From assembly GCA_943331295.2 (NCBI GenBank), contig CALQLA020000018.1, positions 24,403-88,402 on the forward strand: a stretch of DNA of 64,000 nucleotides, in the 5' to 3' direction. Every line of letters begins with the position of its first letter. The stretch's first letter is position 1. The notes below the pieces were generated by a model. That model had not been told where the DNA came from, did no database searches, and was given only the letters and a program-made list of their open reading frames with translations. A program made the position numbers and the translations under genes. Of this stretch, positions 40,314 through 51,533 are shown in pieces. This DNA is from Bordetella parapertussis (GTDB taxonomy: Bacteria > Pseudomonadota > Gammaproteobacteria > Burkholderiales > Casimicrobiaceae).

Positions 40314-40369
40314 GATATGGAACGGATATGAATTCAGTATTTCACAGCGCTGTGCCCGGCGCGTACGAT
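40314..40369 (+). promoter_or_regulatory. LysR-type operator/promoter between lysR and the isomerase operon (copy B)
   Basis: GATATGGAACGGATATG then AATTCAGTATTTC, followed by -10-like TACGAT (40364-40369). It aligns ungapped with 32439-32490 (36/52 identical), including the position of the -10. It starts 8 nt upstream of the LysR ATG, so regulator binding here would also repress lysR. The likely plus-strand transcript begins near 40376, leaving a leader of ~148 nt to the isomerase gene. Confidence 0.72.
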
Positions 40370-40523
40370 GCGTCGCAGTGCCCGCCGCGTGACGCCGCGC
40401 TGCCGCCGCAAGCCCCCGGCCATCCGGTGCCGCGCCGCGGCACCGCCGGCTGCTGCCGCCGCGGTATGCAGCATTCACAAGACGGCGCGCGGCGAAAGAA
40501 CCGCAGCGCCCGGAGGCCCGGCA

Positions 40524-41339
40524 ATGCCGAAGTTCTCGGCGCATCTGACGCAGTTGTTCACGGACGTTCCCTTTCGTGACCGGTTCGCGCGCGCGGCCCG
40601 TGCCGGTTTCGCGGCCTGCGAGTTCCGGTCGCCGTTCGAGTATTCGACGCACGACGTCGCCGCCTGGCTTGCGGCAAGCGGCCTCGTCAACGTGCTGTTT
40701 AACATGCCGGCCGGGAATTGGACAACCGGGGAGCGCGGCATCGCCGCGCTGCCGGGGCGGGAAGCCGAATTCCGCGACGGCGTGGCGCTCGCCCTCGAGT
40801 ATGCGCGGGCGCTGGGCACGCCGATGCTGCATGCGATGGCCGGGAAGGAGCAGCCGGGCGTGCCGCGCGAGGTGCAGCACGAGGTGCTGGTCGCCAACCT
40901 GCGCCATGCCGCCCGCGCGCTGGCGGCGGAAGGCCGGACGCTGCTGATCGAGCCGATCAACATGCGCGACCTGCCTGGCTATTTCCTGACCCGCCAGGCG
41001 GACGCGCACGCGATCCGGCAGGAGGTCGGGGAGCCGAACCTCCGGGTGCAGATGGACTTCTACCACGCGCAGATGCAGGAAGGGGACGTCGAGCGGGCGC
41101 TGCGTGCCCATCTCGCCGCCATCGGCCACATCCAGGTCGCCGGCGTCCCGGGCCGGCACGAGCCCGACGGCGGCGACATCGACTATCCGCGCCTGTTCGA
41201 ACTGCTGGACGACCTGGGGTACGACGGCTGGATCGGTTGCGAATACGTGCCGCGCGGGCATACCGAGGACGGGCTGCCGTGGCTCGGACGCGCGATGGCG
41301 CGTGGCCGGCCGGGAACCACCACCGGCGTCCACGCATGA
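40524..41339 (+). CDS. hyi: Hydroxypyruvate isomerase-family TIM-barrel protein
   Basis: 271 residues; GGAGGCCCGGCA precedes the ATG. Xylose-isomerase-like barrel of the Hyi/OtnI family: MPKFSAHLTQLFTDVPF, NVLFNMPAGNWTTGERGIAA, LLIEPINMRDLPGYFL, VQMDFYHAQ, GHIQVAGVPGRHEPDGGDID, GWIGCEYVP. Expected reaction: hydroxypyruvate to tartronate semialdehyde, or a 2-oxo-tetronate equivalent. The stop overlaps the next start (ATGA), a reductase that would reduce the product to glycerate. The pair is the usual glyoxylate/hydroxypyruvate salvage couple, but no glyoxylate carboligase is in the window. Confidence 0.85.
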   Translation: MPKFSAHLTQLFTDVPFRDRFARAARAGFAACEFRSPFEYSTHDVAAWLAASGLVNVLFNMPAGNWTTGERGIAALPGREAEFRDGVALALEYARALGTPMLHAMAGKEQPGVPREVQHEVLVANLRHAARALAAEGRTLLIEPINMRDLPGYFLTRQADAHAIRQEVGEPNLRVQMDFYHAQMQEGDVERALRAHLAAIGHIQVAGVPGRHEPDGGDIDYPRLFELLDDLGYDGWIGCEYVPRGHTEDGLPWLGRAMARGRPGTTTGVHA

Positions 41340-42250
41340 GAATCGGGTTCTGCGGACTGGGACAGATGGGCGCTCCGATGGCCCTCAACCTGCTGAAGTC
41401 CGGCGCTGACCTCATCGTCAGCAGCCGCCGGTCCGAGACGCGGACGGCGTTCGGCGCGCGCGGCGCCGACGTCACCGGCGACCACCGGGAGCTGGCGCAG
41501 GCGGAGATCGTGTTCCTGTGCCTGCCCGACGGCGAGGTCGTCGAGGATCTGGTGGCCGGCGAGTCTGGCCTCCTGCCGTCGCTGGTGCCCGGGCAGACGA
41601 TCGTCGACCTCAGCACGATTTCGTACCGGACCACGTTGCGCCTCGCCGGCCTCGCGGCGGCGCGCAAGGTGGACTTCATCGACGCGCCGGTCTCGGGCAT
41701 GAAGGCCCGGGCGATCGACGGGACGCTGACGGTGATGTGCGGCGGGGCCGCCGACCGGATCGCGCGCGTCGAGCCTTACCTCAACGCGATCGGCAGCAAG
41801 ATCCTGCACATGGGCGGGTCCGGAACCGGGCAGCTGGCCAAGCTCATCAACCAGCTGCTGTTCGACATCAACGCGGCCGCGCTGGCCGAAATCCTGCCGA
41901 TGGCCGCACGAATGGGCCTCGACCCGCGCAAGACCGCCGACGTCATCAACAGCGGCACCGGCAAGAGTTATGCGTCGGAATTCTTCGTCCCGCGCATCCT
42001 GCAGGACGACTTCTCGGGCGGCTATCCGATGAAGCACGCGTACAAGGATCTCGTCAGCGCCGCCGAGATCGGCGCCAACCTTTGCGTCCCCCTGCCGGTC
42101 CTGGCGGCGGCGACGCATACGTACCAGGCCGCGTTGCTCAAGGGCTACGGCGACCTCGACAAGGGCGGGATGATCCGGGTGTTCGAGGATCTCCTCGACG
42201 TGCGCTTTCGCGCCGCTGCCGGTGCCGTCGTCGCCGCCGGCGGCACCTGA
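41336..42250 (+). CDS. 3-hydroxyisobutyrate dehydrogenase-family reductase (tartronate-semialdehyde reductase-like)
   Basis: 304 residues. Rossmann start MRIGFCGLGQMGAPMALNLL, then FLCLPDGEVVEDLV, DAPVSGMKARAIDGTLTVMCGG (substrate-binding), MGGSGTGQLAKLINQLL with catalytic Lys, and KDLVSAAEIGANLCVPLPV. Beta-hydroxyacid dehydrogenase family (GarR/GlxR/MmsB). Given its ATGA coupling to hydroxypyruvate isomerase, NAD(P)H-dependent reduction of tartronate semialdehyde to glycerate is the best guess; another 3-hydroxyacid is possible. Confidence 0.87.
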   Translation: MRIGFCGLGQMGAPMALNLLKSGADLIVSSRRSETRTAFGARGADVTGDHRELAQAEIVFLCLPDGEVVEDLVAGESGLLPSLVPGQTIVDLSTISYRTTLRLAGLAAARKVDFIDAPVSGMKARAIDGTLTVMCGGAADRIARVEPYLNAIGSKILHMGGSGTGQLAKLINQLLFDINAAALAEILPMAARMGLDPRKTADVINSGTGKSYASEFFVPRILQDDFSGGYPMKHAYKDLVSAAEIGANLCVPLPVLAAATHTYQAALLKGYGDLDKGGMIRVFEDLLDVRFRAAAGAVVAAGGT

Positions 42251-42299
42251 GCATGGCGCGCCGCACTTGTCCTCCCCATCCGCAAAAAGGAGTCCTGCG

Positions 42300-43190
42300 A
42301 TGAATGATTCGACCCCGCGCACGGAACCGGCACCCGCCGGCGTCGTGATCCGGCCCGTGGACCCGGTGATGGGCGCGGAGATCGTGGGCGCCGACCTGTC
42401 CGGCGCGGTGTCCGACGCCGACCTGCAGCGGTACAAGGATGCGCTGCACCGGTACAAGGTCATCGTGTTCCGCGACCAGACGCTCACGAAGGAGCAGATG
42501 CTCGCGTTCAGCAAGCGGTGGGGACCGCTGGGCGAGCACATCATGCCGGGGGCGGCGGCCGACGACTACCAGGAGATCAACGAGATCTCGAACGCGACCA
42601 AGGACGGCAAGCCGTCCGGCAAGCATCCCGATCCGACCGCCAAGCGCTGGCACACCGACCGCTCGTACATGCCGAGGCCCGCGCTCGCGACGCTGTTCTA
42701 CGGGGTCGAGGTGCCGCCGGTCGGCGGCGACACGCTGTTCGCCAATGCGACGATGGCCTACAACGCGCTGCCGCCCGAGGTGCAGCGGCGGATCGACCCG
42801 CTGTACGCGATCCACTGGGTCGAGCATTCCCGGCGCACCGGCGGCGTGGCGCTCGCCACCGAGGAAGAGCTGAAAAAGGCGCCGCCGGTCCGTCATCCGC
42901 TGGCGCGCGCGCACCCGGAGACCGGCGCGCGTGCGATCTACTGCGGCTGCCATGCGTGGAAAGTCGACGGCCTGCCCGATGCCGAGGGCCGCGAGCTGCT
43001 CGACTACCTGATCGGCTTCGCGGTGCAGGATCGCTTCGTCTACCGCCACAAGTGGCGCCGGCGCGACCTCGTCATCTGGGACAACCGCTGCACCTTCCAT
43101 GCGGCCACCGACTACGACACTGCGCAGTACCTGCGGATCATGTACCGGACCGTCATCGAAGGCACGGCCACGGATGCGCTGGTGATCTGA
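42300..43190 (+). CDS. TauD/TfdA-family dioxygenase (3)
   Basis: 296 residues behind a strong site (AAAAAGGAGTCCTGCG). Triad complete: H118-x-D120 in AKRWHTDRSYM and H267 in DNRCTFHAATDYD, with Arg in QYLRIMYRT for 2-oxoglutarate. Strongest resemblance to the TfdA branch (VIRPVDPVMGAEIVGADLSG). Precedes a Tat-exported family 5 binding protein by 69 nt; the same dioxygenase-binding-protein order is repeated directly downstream. Confidence 0.92.
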   Translation: MNDSTPRTEPAPAGVVIRPVDPVMGAEIVGADLSGAVSDADLQRYKDALHRYKVIVFRDQTLTKEQMLAFSKRWGPLGEHIMPGAAADDYQEINEISNATKDGKPSGKHPDPTAKRWHTDRSYMPRPALATLFYGVEVPPVGGDTLFANATMAYNALPPEVQRRIDPLYAIHWVEHSRRTGGVALATEEELKKAPPVRHPLARAHPETGARAIYCGCHAWKVDGLPDAEGRELLDYLIGFAVQDRFVYRHKWRRRDLVIWDNRCTFHAATDYDTAQYLRIMYRTVIEGTATDALVI

Positions 43191-43259
43191 CACCCGGCCG
43201 GTCCGGGCAGCAGCAGGCCCGGCACGTGCGCGGCAGCGAACGACAATGGAGGAGCAGCA

Positions 43260-44882
43260 ATGAACGACGACCGCATCGTATCGATCCACCGCCGCGACAT
43301 GCTGCGGCTCCTGGGCGTCGGCGGGATCGCCGCGATCACGGGGCTGCCCGCGGTCGAAGCGCTCGCGCAGTCGCGCAAGGAGACGCTGGTGATCGGCATC
43401 GACACCAGCGACTCGACCGAGCTCGACCCGGTGCGCGACCTGCACTACACGCCGCCGATGACCGTGTCGGCCTGCTACGAGACGCTGGTCACGATGGCGC
43501 CCGGCGACTACACGGTGCTCAAGCCGCTGCTCGCGACGCAGTGGGCGCGCACCGCCGACGGCAAGGGCTGGCGGTTCACGCTGCGCGACAACGTCAAGTT
43601 CGCCAGCGGCAACCCGATGACCGCCGCCGACGTCAAGTTCTCGCTCGATCGCGTTCGCTTCATCAAGTTCCAGTCGTCGCAGTACCTCGAAAACGTCACC
43701 AGCGTCAACGTCGTCGACGACCGGACGGTCGACGTGATGCTGAAGAACCCGAACGAGCCACTGCTCAACACGCTGGTGGCGCCCAGCTTCTCGATCACCG
43801 ATTCCAAGGTCGTCGAGAGCAAGGGCGGCGACGCGTCGCCCGACTCGAAGGCGAAGGACAAGGCGACCGAGTGGCTCAACCAGAACTCGGCCGGCACGGG
43901 GCCGTACCGGCTGACCGGCTGGGTACGCAATTCGCAGATCCAGATGGTCGCCAACCCCGGCTACTGGGGCGGCAAGCCGGCGTTCCAGCGCATCGTGATC
44001 CGCCATTTCGAGGATGGCGCGGCGCAGATGCTCGCGCTGAAGCGGGGGGACATCGACGTCGCATTCAACCTGCTGCCCGAGCAGGTGACGTCGCTCAAGA
44101 GCGAGAAGGACGTCTGGATCGCGAAGCACATCAGCCTCGACTTCGTCTACCTCGCGCTGACCCACGACGCCGAGCTCAACAAGGCGCTCGCCAACAAGTA
44201 CGCGCGGCAGGCGATCGGCTATGCGATCGACTACGACGGCATCCGCGATTCGCTGCTGGGCGGCGCCGCCACACGGCCGGCGAACTTCATTCCCGTGGGC
44301 TCCCTCGGGTCCACCGAGGAACTCGCGCGCGAGATCGGCTTCCGGCAGGACCTGCCGCGGGCGAAGAAGGCGCTGGCGCAGGCGGGGCTGCCCGACGGCT
44401 TCGAGTTCGACGTGATCTACGGCAACAGCGCGATCGCCGGCACCTCGTACCACGTGCTGGCCCAGAAGATCCAGGCCGACCTCGGCCGCGTCGGCATCCG
44501 GATGAAGCTCAGTCCGATGCCGCAGGTCAACGTGCGCACGCTCTACAACGGCGGCAAGATGCAGGCGGTGATCACCTACTGGAATCCGCCTGCCGTCGAG
44601 AGCGCGCTGTGGGCCTGGGCCACGGTGCAGCGCGTGGCCAAGCGGCTGCACTGGACGCCGCCGCCGGCACTGGTGAAGCTCGTCGACGACGCCGCGGCCG
44701 AGCCCGATCCGAAGAAGCAGGCGGAGTTATGGCGGCAATACCAGGTGGCGATGATGGACGAGGCCAACCTCGTCGTGCTGTTCCAGCCCAGCTACCAGGT
44801 CGGCGTGCGCCGCAGCATCAAGGAGTTCCCGCTCACCGCAGCGGGCTGGCAGGCCGACCTGCGCGGCGTCAAGCCTGCGTAG
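43260..44882 (+). CDS. ABC importer family 5 substrate-binding protein (1)
   Basis: 540 residues. N-terminal Tat-type signal HRRDMLRLLGVGG ... VEALAQ, then the SBP_bac_5 fold with IDTSDSTELDPVRD, WRFTLRDNVKFASGNPMTAAD, NSAGTGPYRLTGW and DLRGVKPA at the end. Family members deliver peptides, opines, nickel or other solutes. Tat export suggests folding before secretion. It shares long identical runs with the second copy at 45878 (ALKRGDIDVAFNL; DYDGIRD), so the two arose by tandem duplication. The only permease/ATPase set lies after copy 2. Confidence 0.93.
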   Translation: MNDDRIVSIHRRDMLRLLGVGGIAAITGLPAVEALAQSRKETLVIGIDTSDSTELDPVRDLHYTPPMTVSACYETLVTMAPGDYTVLKPLLATQWARTADGKGWRFTLRDNVKFASGNPMTAADVKFSLDRVRFIKFQSSQYLENVTSVNVVDDRTVDVMLKNPNEPLLNTLVAPSFSITDSKVVESKGGDASPDSKAKDKATEWLNQNSAGTGPYRLTGWVRNSQIQMVANPGYWGGKPAFQRIVIRHFEDGAAQMLALKRGDIDVAFNLLPEQVTSLKSEKDVWIAKHISLDFVYLALTHDAELNKALANKYARQAIGYAIDYDGIRDSLLGGAATRPANFIPVGSLGSTEELAREIGFRQDLPRAKKALAQAGLPDGFEFDVIYGNSAIAGTSYHVLAQKIQADLGRVGIRMKLSPMPQVNVRTLYNGGKMQAVITYWNPPAVESALWAWATVQRVAKRLHWTPPPALVKLVDDAAAEPDPKKQAELWRQYQVAMMDEANLVVLFQPSYQVGVRRSIKEFPLTAAGWQADLRGVKPA

Positions 44883-44967
44883 CAACGCCGTCGCGTCGCG
44901 CCCCGGCCACCCGGGCGGCCGCGGCGCCCGGCGTCTCCCCAACCCGTCGCATGGAAGCCTTTCGCGA

Positions 44968-45804
44968 ATGAACATCGAACTGCCGGTCCCGAGGATCGGT
45001 GCACTGATCACCGGCGTTGACCTGCGGACCGCAACGGCAGCCGAGTGGGACGAGGTATATGCCACGTGGCTGGAGCGCTGCATCATCGCGGTGCGTGGAC
45101 AGAGGCTGACGAAAGAGGAATTCCTCGCCTGCGCCCGGCGCTTCGGCCGGGTCAAGCCGCATCGCGTCCGGCGCACGCGCGACCCGCAGCATCCGGAGAT
45201 CACCCTGATGGGCGTCGGCGGGAGCCGGGCCGGCGACAAGGCCGCGGCCTACATCCTGAGCCGCGGGCAGACGTGGCACACCGATTCGGCGTGGGACACC
45301 GAGGTGTGCAAGGCCACCGCGCTGTACGGGATGTCGATCCCGAGCTTCGGTGGCGATACGCTGTTCGCCAGCATGTACGCCGCCTACGACGCGCTGCCGG
45401 CGGCGCTCAAGGCGCGCATCGACGGGCTCGACGTCGAATTCGCCTATGGCGGCCGGCCGCGCGAAGGGATCGAGCTGCTGGAACCCGAGGACCAGGCGCG
45501 GCCGCCGGCCGTGCATCCGCTGGTGCGCGTGCATCCGGAGACGGGCCGCAAGTCGCTCTACATCAATCCGACGCACATCATCCGGATCCGCGGCCTGTCG
45601 GACGCCGAGAACGAACGGCTCGTTCCGGAGCTCTGCTGGTACATGCTGCAGCCGGGTGCCGAGTACCGCCACAAGTGGCAGCCCGGCGACTTCGTCATCT
45701 GGGACAACCGGTGCGCGGTCCACTGCGCCGCCGGCGGTGCGCCGCCGGACGAGCCGCGCGTGCACTGGCGCACGACGGTGATGGAACCGGCGACCGCAGC
45801 ATGA
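44968..45804 (+). CDS. TauD/TfdA-family dioxygenase (4)
   Basis: 278 residues, shortest of the six. Triad complete: H104-x-D106 in QTWHTDSAWD and H252 in DNRCAVHCAAGG, Arg in PRVHWRTT. A region MGVGGSRAGDKAAAYILSRG replaces the usual loop before the HxD motif. Start ATG at 44968. With the downstream binding protein it repeats the dioxygenase-SBP5 module, but it is not a close copy of dioxygenase 3, so the enzyme halves have diverged more than the binding proteins. Confidence 0.9.
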   Translation: MNIELPVPRIGALITGVDLRTATAAEWDEVYATWLERCIIAVRGQRLTKEEFLACARRFGRVKPHRVRRTRDPQHPEITLMGVGGSRAGDKAAAYILSRGQTWHTDSAWDTEVCKATALYGMSIPSFGGDTLFASMYAAYDALPAALKARIDGLDVEFAYGGRPREGIELLEPEDQARPPAVHPLVRVHPETGRKSLYINPTHIIRIRGLSDAENERLVPELCWYMLQPGAEYRHKWQPGDFVIWDNRCAVHCAAGGAPPDEPRVHWRTTVMEPATAA

Positions 45805-45877
45805 CGGGCCGGCGCGGCGGGCTTCCGGGGTTGCAGCGAACAAACAACGCGCGCTCGCGCATGGAACGGGGACGGTC

Positions 45878-47509
45878 ATGACGGAACGGGGCAGACACAA
45901 GACGCAGGGCCGGCGCACGGTGCTTAAGCTGCTCGGCGCGGGCGGCGCCGCCGCGATCGGCGGCTGGCCCGCCTTCCACGCAATGGCGCAGGGCCGCAAC
46001 AGCACGCTGGTGATCGGGCTCGACATCAGCGACGCCGGGGCGGTGACGCCCGACCCGGCGCGGATGAACTTCTATACGCCGCCGCTGACGACACGGACGG
46101 TCTACGAGACGCTGATCACGCTCGCGCCAGGCGACTACCAGACGCTGCGGCCGCTGCTCGCCGAGCGCTGGGAGCGCACGCCGGACGGCAAGGGCTTCCG
46201 CTTCCACTTGCGGCGGAACGTGAAGTTCGCGAGCGGGGCGCCGCTCACCGCGGAGGACGTGAAGTTCTCGTTCGACCGCCTCGTCAACTTGAAGGACCAG
46301 CCGAGCGCCTATGCCGACAACCTGGGCCGCGTCGACGTCGTCGATCCGCTCACGGTCGACGTGTTCCCGAAGAATGTCGACCTGCCGCTGCTGACGATCC
46401 TGACCGCGCCCTCGTGCGGCATCTACGAGAAGAAGATCGCGCTGGAGAACGGCGCGCGGTCGGAGCCCGGCGCCAACACCACCGACCGCGCGGGACCGTG
46501 GTTCGGCACCACGTCGATCGGCACCGGGCCCTACAAGCTCGTGACCTGGGAGCGCAACGTCCAGGTCGGGATGGTTCGCAATCCGCACTACTGGAACGGC
46601 ACGCCGGGCTTCGAGCGCGTCGTGATAAGGCACCTCTCCGACGGCGGGGCGCAACTGCTGGCGCTGAAGCGCGGCGACATCGACGTGGCCTTCAACCTGT
46701 CGCCCGAGCAGCTCGCCTCGGTCAAGGATGCGCCGGACGTCGCGATCGCCGCGGAGCCCACGTTCGACTACGTCTACCTCGCGCTCACCAGCGGGGCGGA
46801 ACTCAATCCGGCGTTGGCGAAGAAGGAGGCGCGGCAGGCGATCGCGCTGGCGCTCGACTACGACGGCATCCGCGACGGCCTGTTCGGCGGCGTCGGCGTG
46901 CGGCCGGCGTCGTTCATCCCGTACGGGATCGGCGGCTCGTCGAACGACTTCGTCACCCGCTCCCGGTACGCGCTCAACCAGGCGAAGGCGAAGGAGCTGC
47001 TGGTGAAGGCCGGATTGCCGGATGGCTTCGAGTTCGAGCTGGCGTACGGCACGGCGGCGATCGCCGGCGCGTCATTCCCGGTGATCGCGCAGAAGATGCA
47101 GTCGGACCTCGGGAAGGTCGGCATCCGGGCGGTGCTGAAGCCGATGGACTACGCGAACCTGCGCACCGTCTACTACCAGGGCAAGGCGAGTGCCGTGGTG
47201 CTGTCGTGGAACCTCAATGCGGTCGAGCCCTGGCTGTGGGGCGCGGCGGCGGTCGACCGTGTCGCCAAGCGCCTGCACTGGGACGTGCCGCCGGACGTCC
47301 GCGCCGCGCTCGCCGCCGCCGCGGCCGAGCGCGACAAGGCGAAGCAGGACGCGCTGTACCAGGATTTCCAGCGGATGCTGATCGACCAGGCCAACCTGAT
47401 CGTCCTGCTGCAGCCTGTCTACCGGGTCGCCTACCGCAAGCGCGTCAAGGATTTCCGGCTGACCGGCGCCGGCTGGATGGCCGAGCTGGGCGCCGCGAAA
47501 CCGGGCTGA
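45878..47509 (+). CDS. ABC importer family 5 substrate-binding protein (2)
   Basis: 543 residues. Tat-type signal QGRRTVLKLLGAGGAAA ... HAMAQ, then LDISDAGAVTPDPARMNFYTP, FRFHLRRNVKFASGAPLTAED, TSIGTGPYKLVTWE, ALKRGDIDVAFNLSPEQLAS. Paralogue of copy 1. The stop lies 7 nt before the DppB-type permease, so this copy belongs to the transporter operon proper; the two receptors may give one importer two ligand ranges. Confidence 0.93.
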   Translation: MTERGRHKTQGRRTVLKLLGAGGAAAIGGWPAFHAMAQGRNSTLVIGLDISDAGAVTPDPARMNFYTPPLTTRTVYETLITLAPGDYQTLRPLLAERWERTPDGKGFRFHLRRNVKFASGAPLTAEDVKFSFDRLVNLKDQPSAYADNLGRVDVVDPLTVDVFPKNVDLPLLTILTAPSCGIYEKKIALENGARSEPGANTTDRAGPWFGTTSIGTGPYKLVTWERNVQVGMVRNPHYWNGTPGFERVVIRHLSDGGAQLLALKRGDIDVAFNLSPEQLASVKDAPDVAIAAEPTFDYVYLALTSGAELNPALAKKEARQAIALALDYDGIRDGLFGGVGVRPASFIPYGIGGSSNDFVTRSRYALNQAKAKELLVKAGLPDGFEFELAYGTAAIAGASFPVIAQKMQSDLGKVGIRAVLKPMDYANLRTVYYQGKASAVVLSWNLNAVEPWLWGAAAVDRVAKRLHWDVPPDVRAALAAAAAERDKAKQDALYQDFQRMLIDQANLIVLLQPVYRVAYRKRVKDFRLTGAGWMAELGAAKPG

Positions 47510-47516
47510 CGCGACC

Positions 47517-48530
47517 ATGTTCCGCTACCTCATGACCCGCCTCACCACCGCCTTCGTGCTGGCGCTGTTCGCCACGCTGGTGGTGTTCCTGATCGCGAGC
47601 ATGGTTCCCGGCGACCCGATCCTCGCGATGCTGGGCGACCTGGCCGCGTCGAAGCCGGAGATCGTCGCCGAGTACCGCGCCAAGTGGGGGCTCGACCTGC
47701 CGCTGTGGGAACAGTACTGGATCTTCCTGACGCGGCTGTTCCAGGGCGACCTCGGCATCGCGATCAGCACCGGCCGGCCGGTGCTGGCCGACATCGCGCA
47801 GTACGCGCCGGCAACGATCGAGCTCGGCACCATCGCGTTCGTGCTGTCGATCGCCATCGGCGTCCCGCTGGGCATCGCCGCCGCCGTGTGGCGCGACACC
47901 TGGGTCGACCATTGCGCCCGGTTCGTGTCGCTGATCGGTGTTTCGTCGCCGGTGTTCTGGCTCGCCTTCATCGCGCTGACGGTCTTCTACGGCGCGCTGC
48001 AGATCGCGCCGGGGCCGGGCCGGCTCGATCCGATCGATTTTCCGCCGGCGACGGTGACCGGGTTCTTCCTCGTGGATTCGGCGCTCGCCGGCGACTGGTC
48101 GACGCTGCAGACCGCGGCCGCCCACCTCGTCCTGCCGTCGCTCGTGCTGTGCGCCGCGACGCTCGGCCTCATCACGCGGATGACGCGCGCCAGCATGCTG
48201 GAGACCCTCGGCCAGGACTACGTCCGCGTCGCCCGCGCCAAGGGCCTGAAGGAAGGCGCGGTGATCGTCCGCCATGCGCTGCCGAACGCGCTGATCCCCG
48301 TCATCACGCTCGCGGGGCTCGCGTACGCCAACCTGCTCACCGGGACGGTGATGACCGAGACGATCTTCTCGTGGCCGGGCCTCGGCCGCTACACGTTCCG
48401 CAGCGCGCTGGCGCTCGACCTGCCCGCGATCATGGGGATGACGCTCGTCTTCGCGATCGTCTACCTTCTCATCAACCTGCTGGTCGACCTGTCGTACGCC
48501 CTCGTCGACCCGAGACTCCTCAAGCGATGA
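47517..48530 (+). CDS. Oligopeptide/opine-type ABC permease, DppB-like
   Basis: 337 residues, six membrane spans with the N-terminal MFRYLMTRLTTAFVLALFAT of the OppB/DppB family and the cytoplasmic EAA loop GQDYVRVARAKGLKEGAVIV. The binding-protein-dependent transport signature is intact. Its TGA overlaps the ATG of the next permease as ATGA. It forms the inner-membrane channel with that permease, energised by the fused ATPase downstream. Confidence 0.94.
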   Translation: MFRYLMTRLTTAFVLALFATLVVFLIASMVPGDPILAMLGDLAASKPEIVAEYRAKWGLDLPLWEQYWIFLTRLFQGDLGIAISTGRPVLADIAQYAPATIELGTIAFVLSIAIGVPLGIAAAVWRDTWVDHCARFVSLIGVSSPVFWLAFIALTVFYGALQIAPGPGRLDPIDFPPATVTGFFLVDSALAGDWSTLQTAAAHLVLPSLVLCAATLGLITRMTRASMLETLGQDYVRVARAKGLKEGAVIVRHALPNALIPVITLAGLAYANLLTGTVMTETIFSWPGLGRYTFRSALALDLPAIMGMTLVFAIVYLLINLLVDLSYALVDPRLLKR

Positions 48531-49391
48531 GCGAATCCCTCTCCGTCATCGACCCGGTGCAGGTCGCCGCCGCGGCCAGCAACGAGCCGCGCGGGTCCAC
48601 CAGCGGCCAGCGCTGGCGGCGCCGCTACGGCATCCCCGCGGTGGGCGCCGCGATCGTCGTCGCCTGGATCCTCGTCGCGCTGCTGGCGCCGGTGCTCGCG
48701 CCATACCGTCCAGACGTCGTCGACGTGTCGCAGCGCCTGCTGGCGCCGTCGGTCGCGCACTGGCTCGGCACCGACACGCTCGGCCGCGACGTCCTGTCGC
48801 GGCTGATCTACGGTGCCCGGGTGTCGCTGTTCGTCAGCATCGCCGTGGTGTTCGTCGGCGCGCTGTTCGGGACGCTCGTGGGCGGCATTGCCGCGTACGC
48901 CGGCGGCTGGATGGACCACGTGCTGATGCGTTTCACCGACCTCGTGCTGTGCTTTCCGCCGATCATCCTGGCGATGGCGATCGCCGCGGCGCTGGGCATC
49001 GGCACTGTCAACACGATGATCGCGATGCTGCTCGTCTGGTGGCCGAAGTTCGCGCGCCTTGCGCGCGGCCTGGTGCTGGTCCAGCGCAGCCAGGAGTACG
49101 TCGAGGCCGCGCACGTGATCGGGTACGGCCCGGCCCGAGTGCTGGTCAAGCACATCCTGCCCAATGCGATCGGCCCGCTGATCGTGCTGGTGACGCTCGA
49201 CATCGGCCACGCGATCATCGTGTTCGCGGGGCTGTCGTTCCTCGGCCTCGGCGTGGTGCCGCCGACCGCGGAATGGGGTGCGATGGTATCCGAGGGGCGG
49301 GAACTGGTCGAGCAGTGGTGGTGCGCGACTTTCCCCGGCCTCGCGATGTTCTCTGTCGTCATGGGTTTCAACTTCCTCGGCGACGGCATCC

Positions 49392-51529
<2,138 letters not shown>

Positions 51530-51533
<4 letters not shown>

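Noticed and set aside
41336..42250. Calling the reductase glxR/garR by name
   Set aside because: The beta-hydroxyacid dehydrogenase family is too similar across substrates; only context (the isomerase) points to tartronate semialdehyde.
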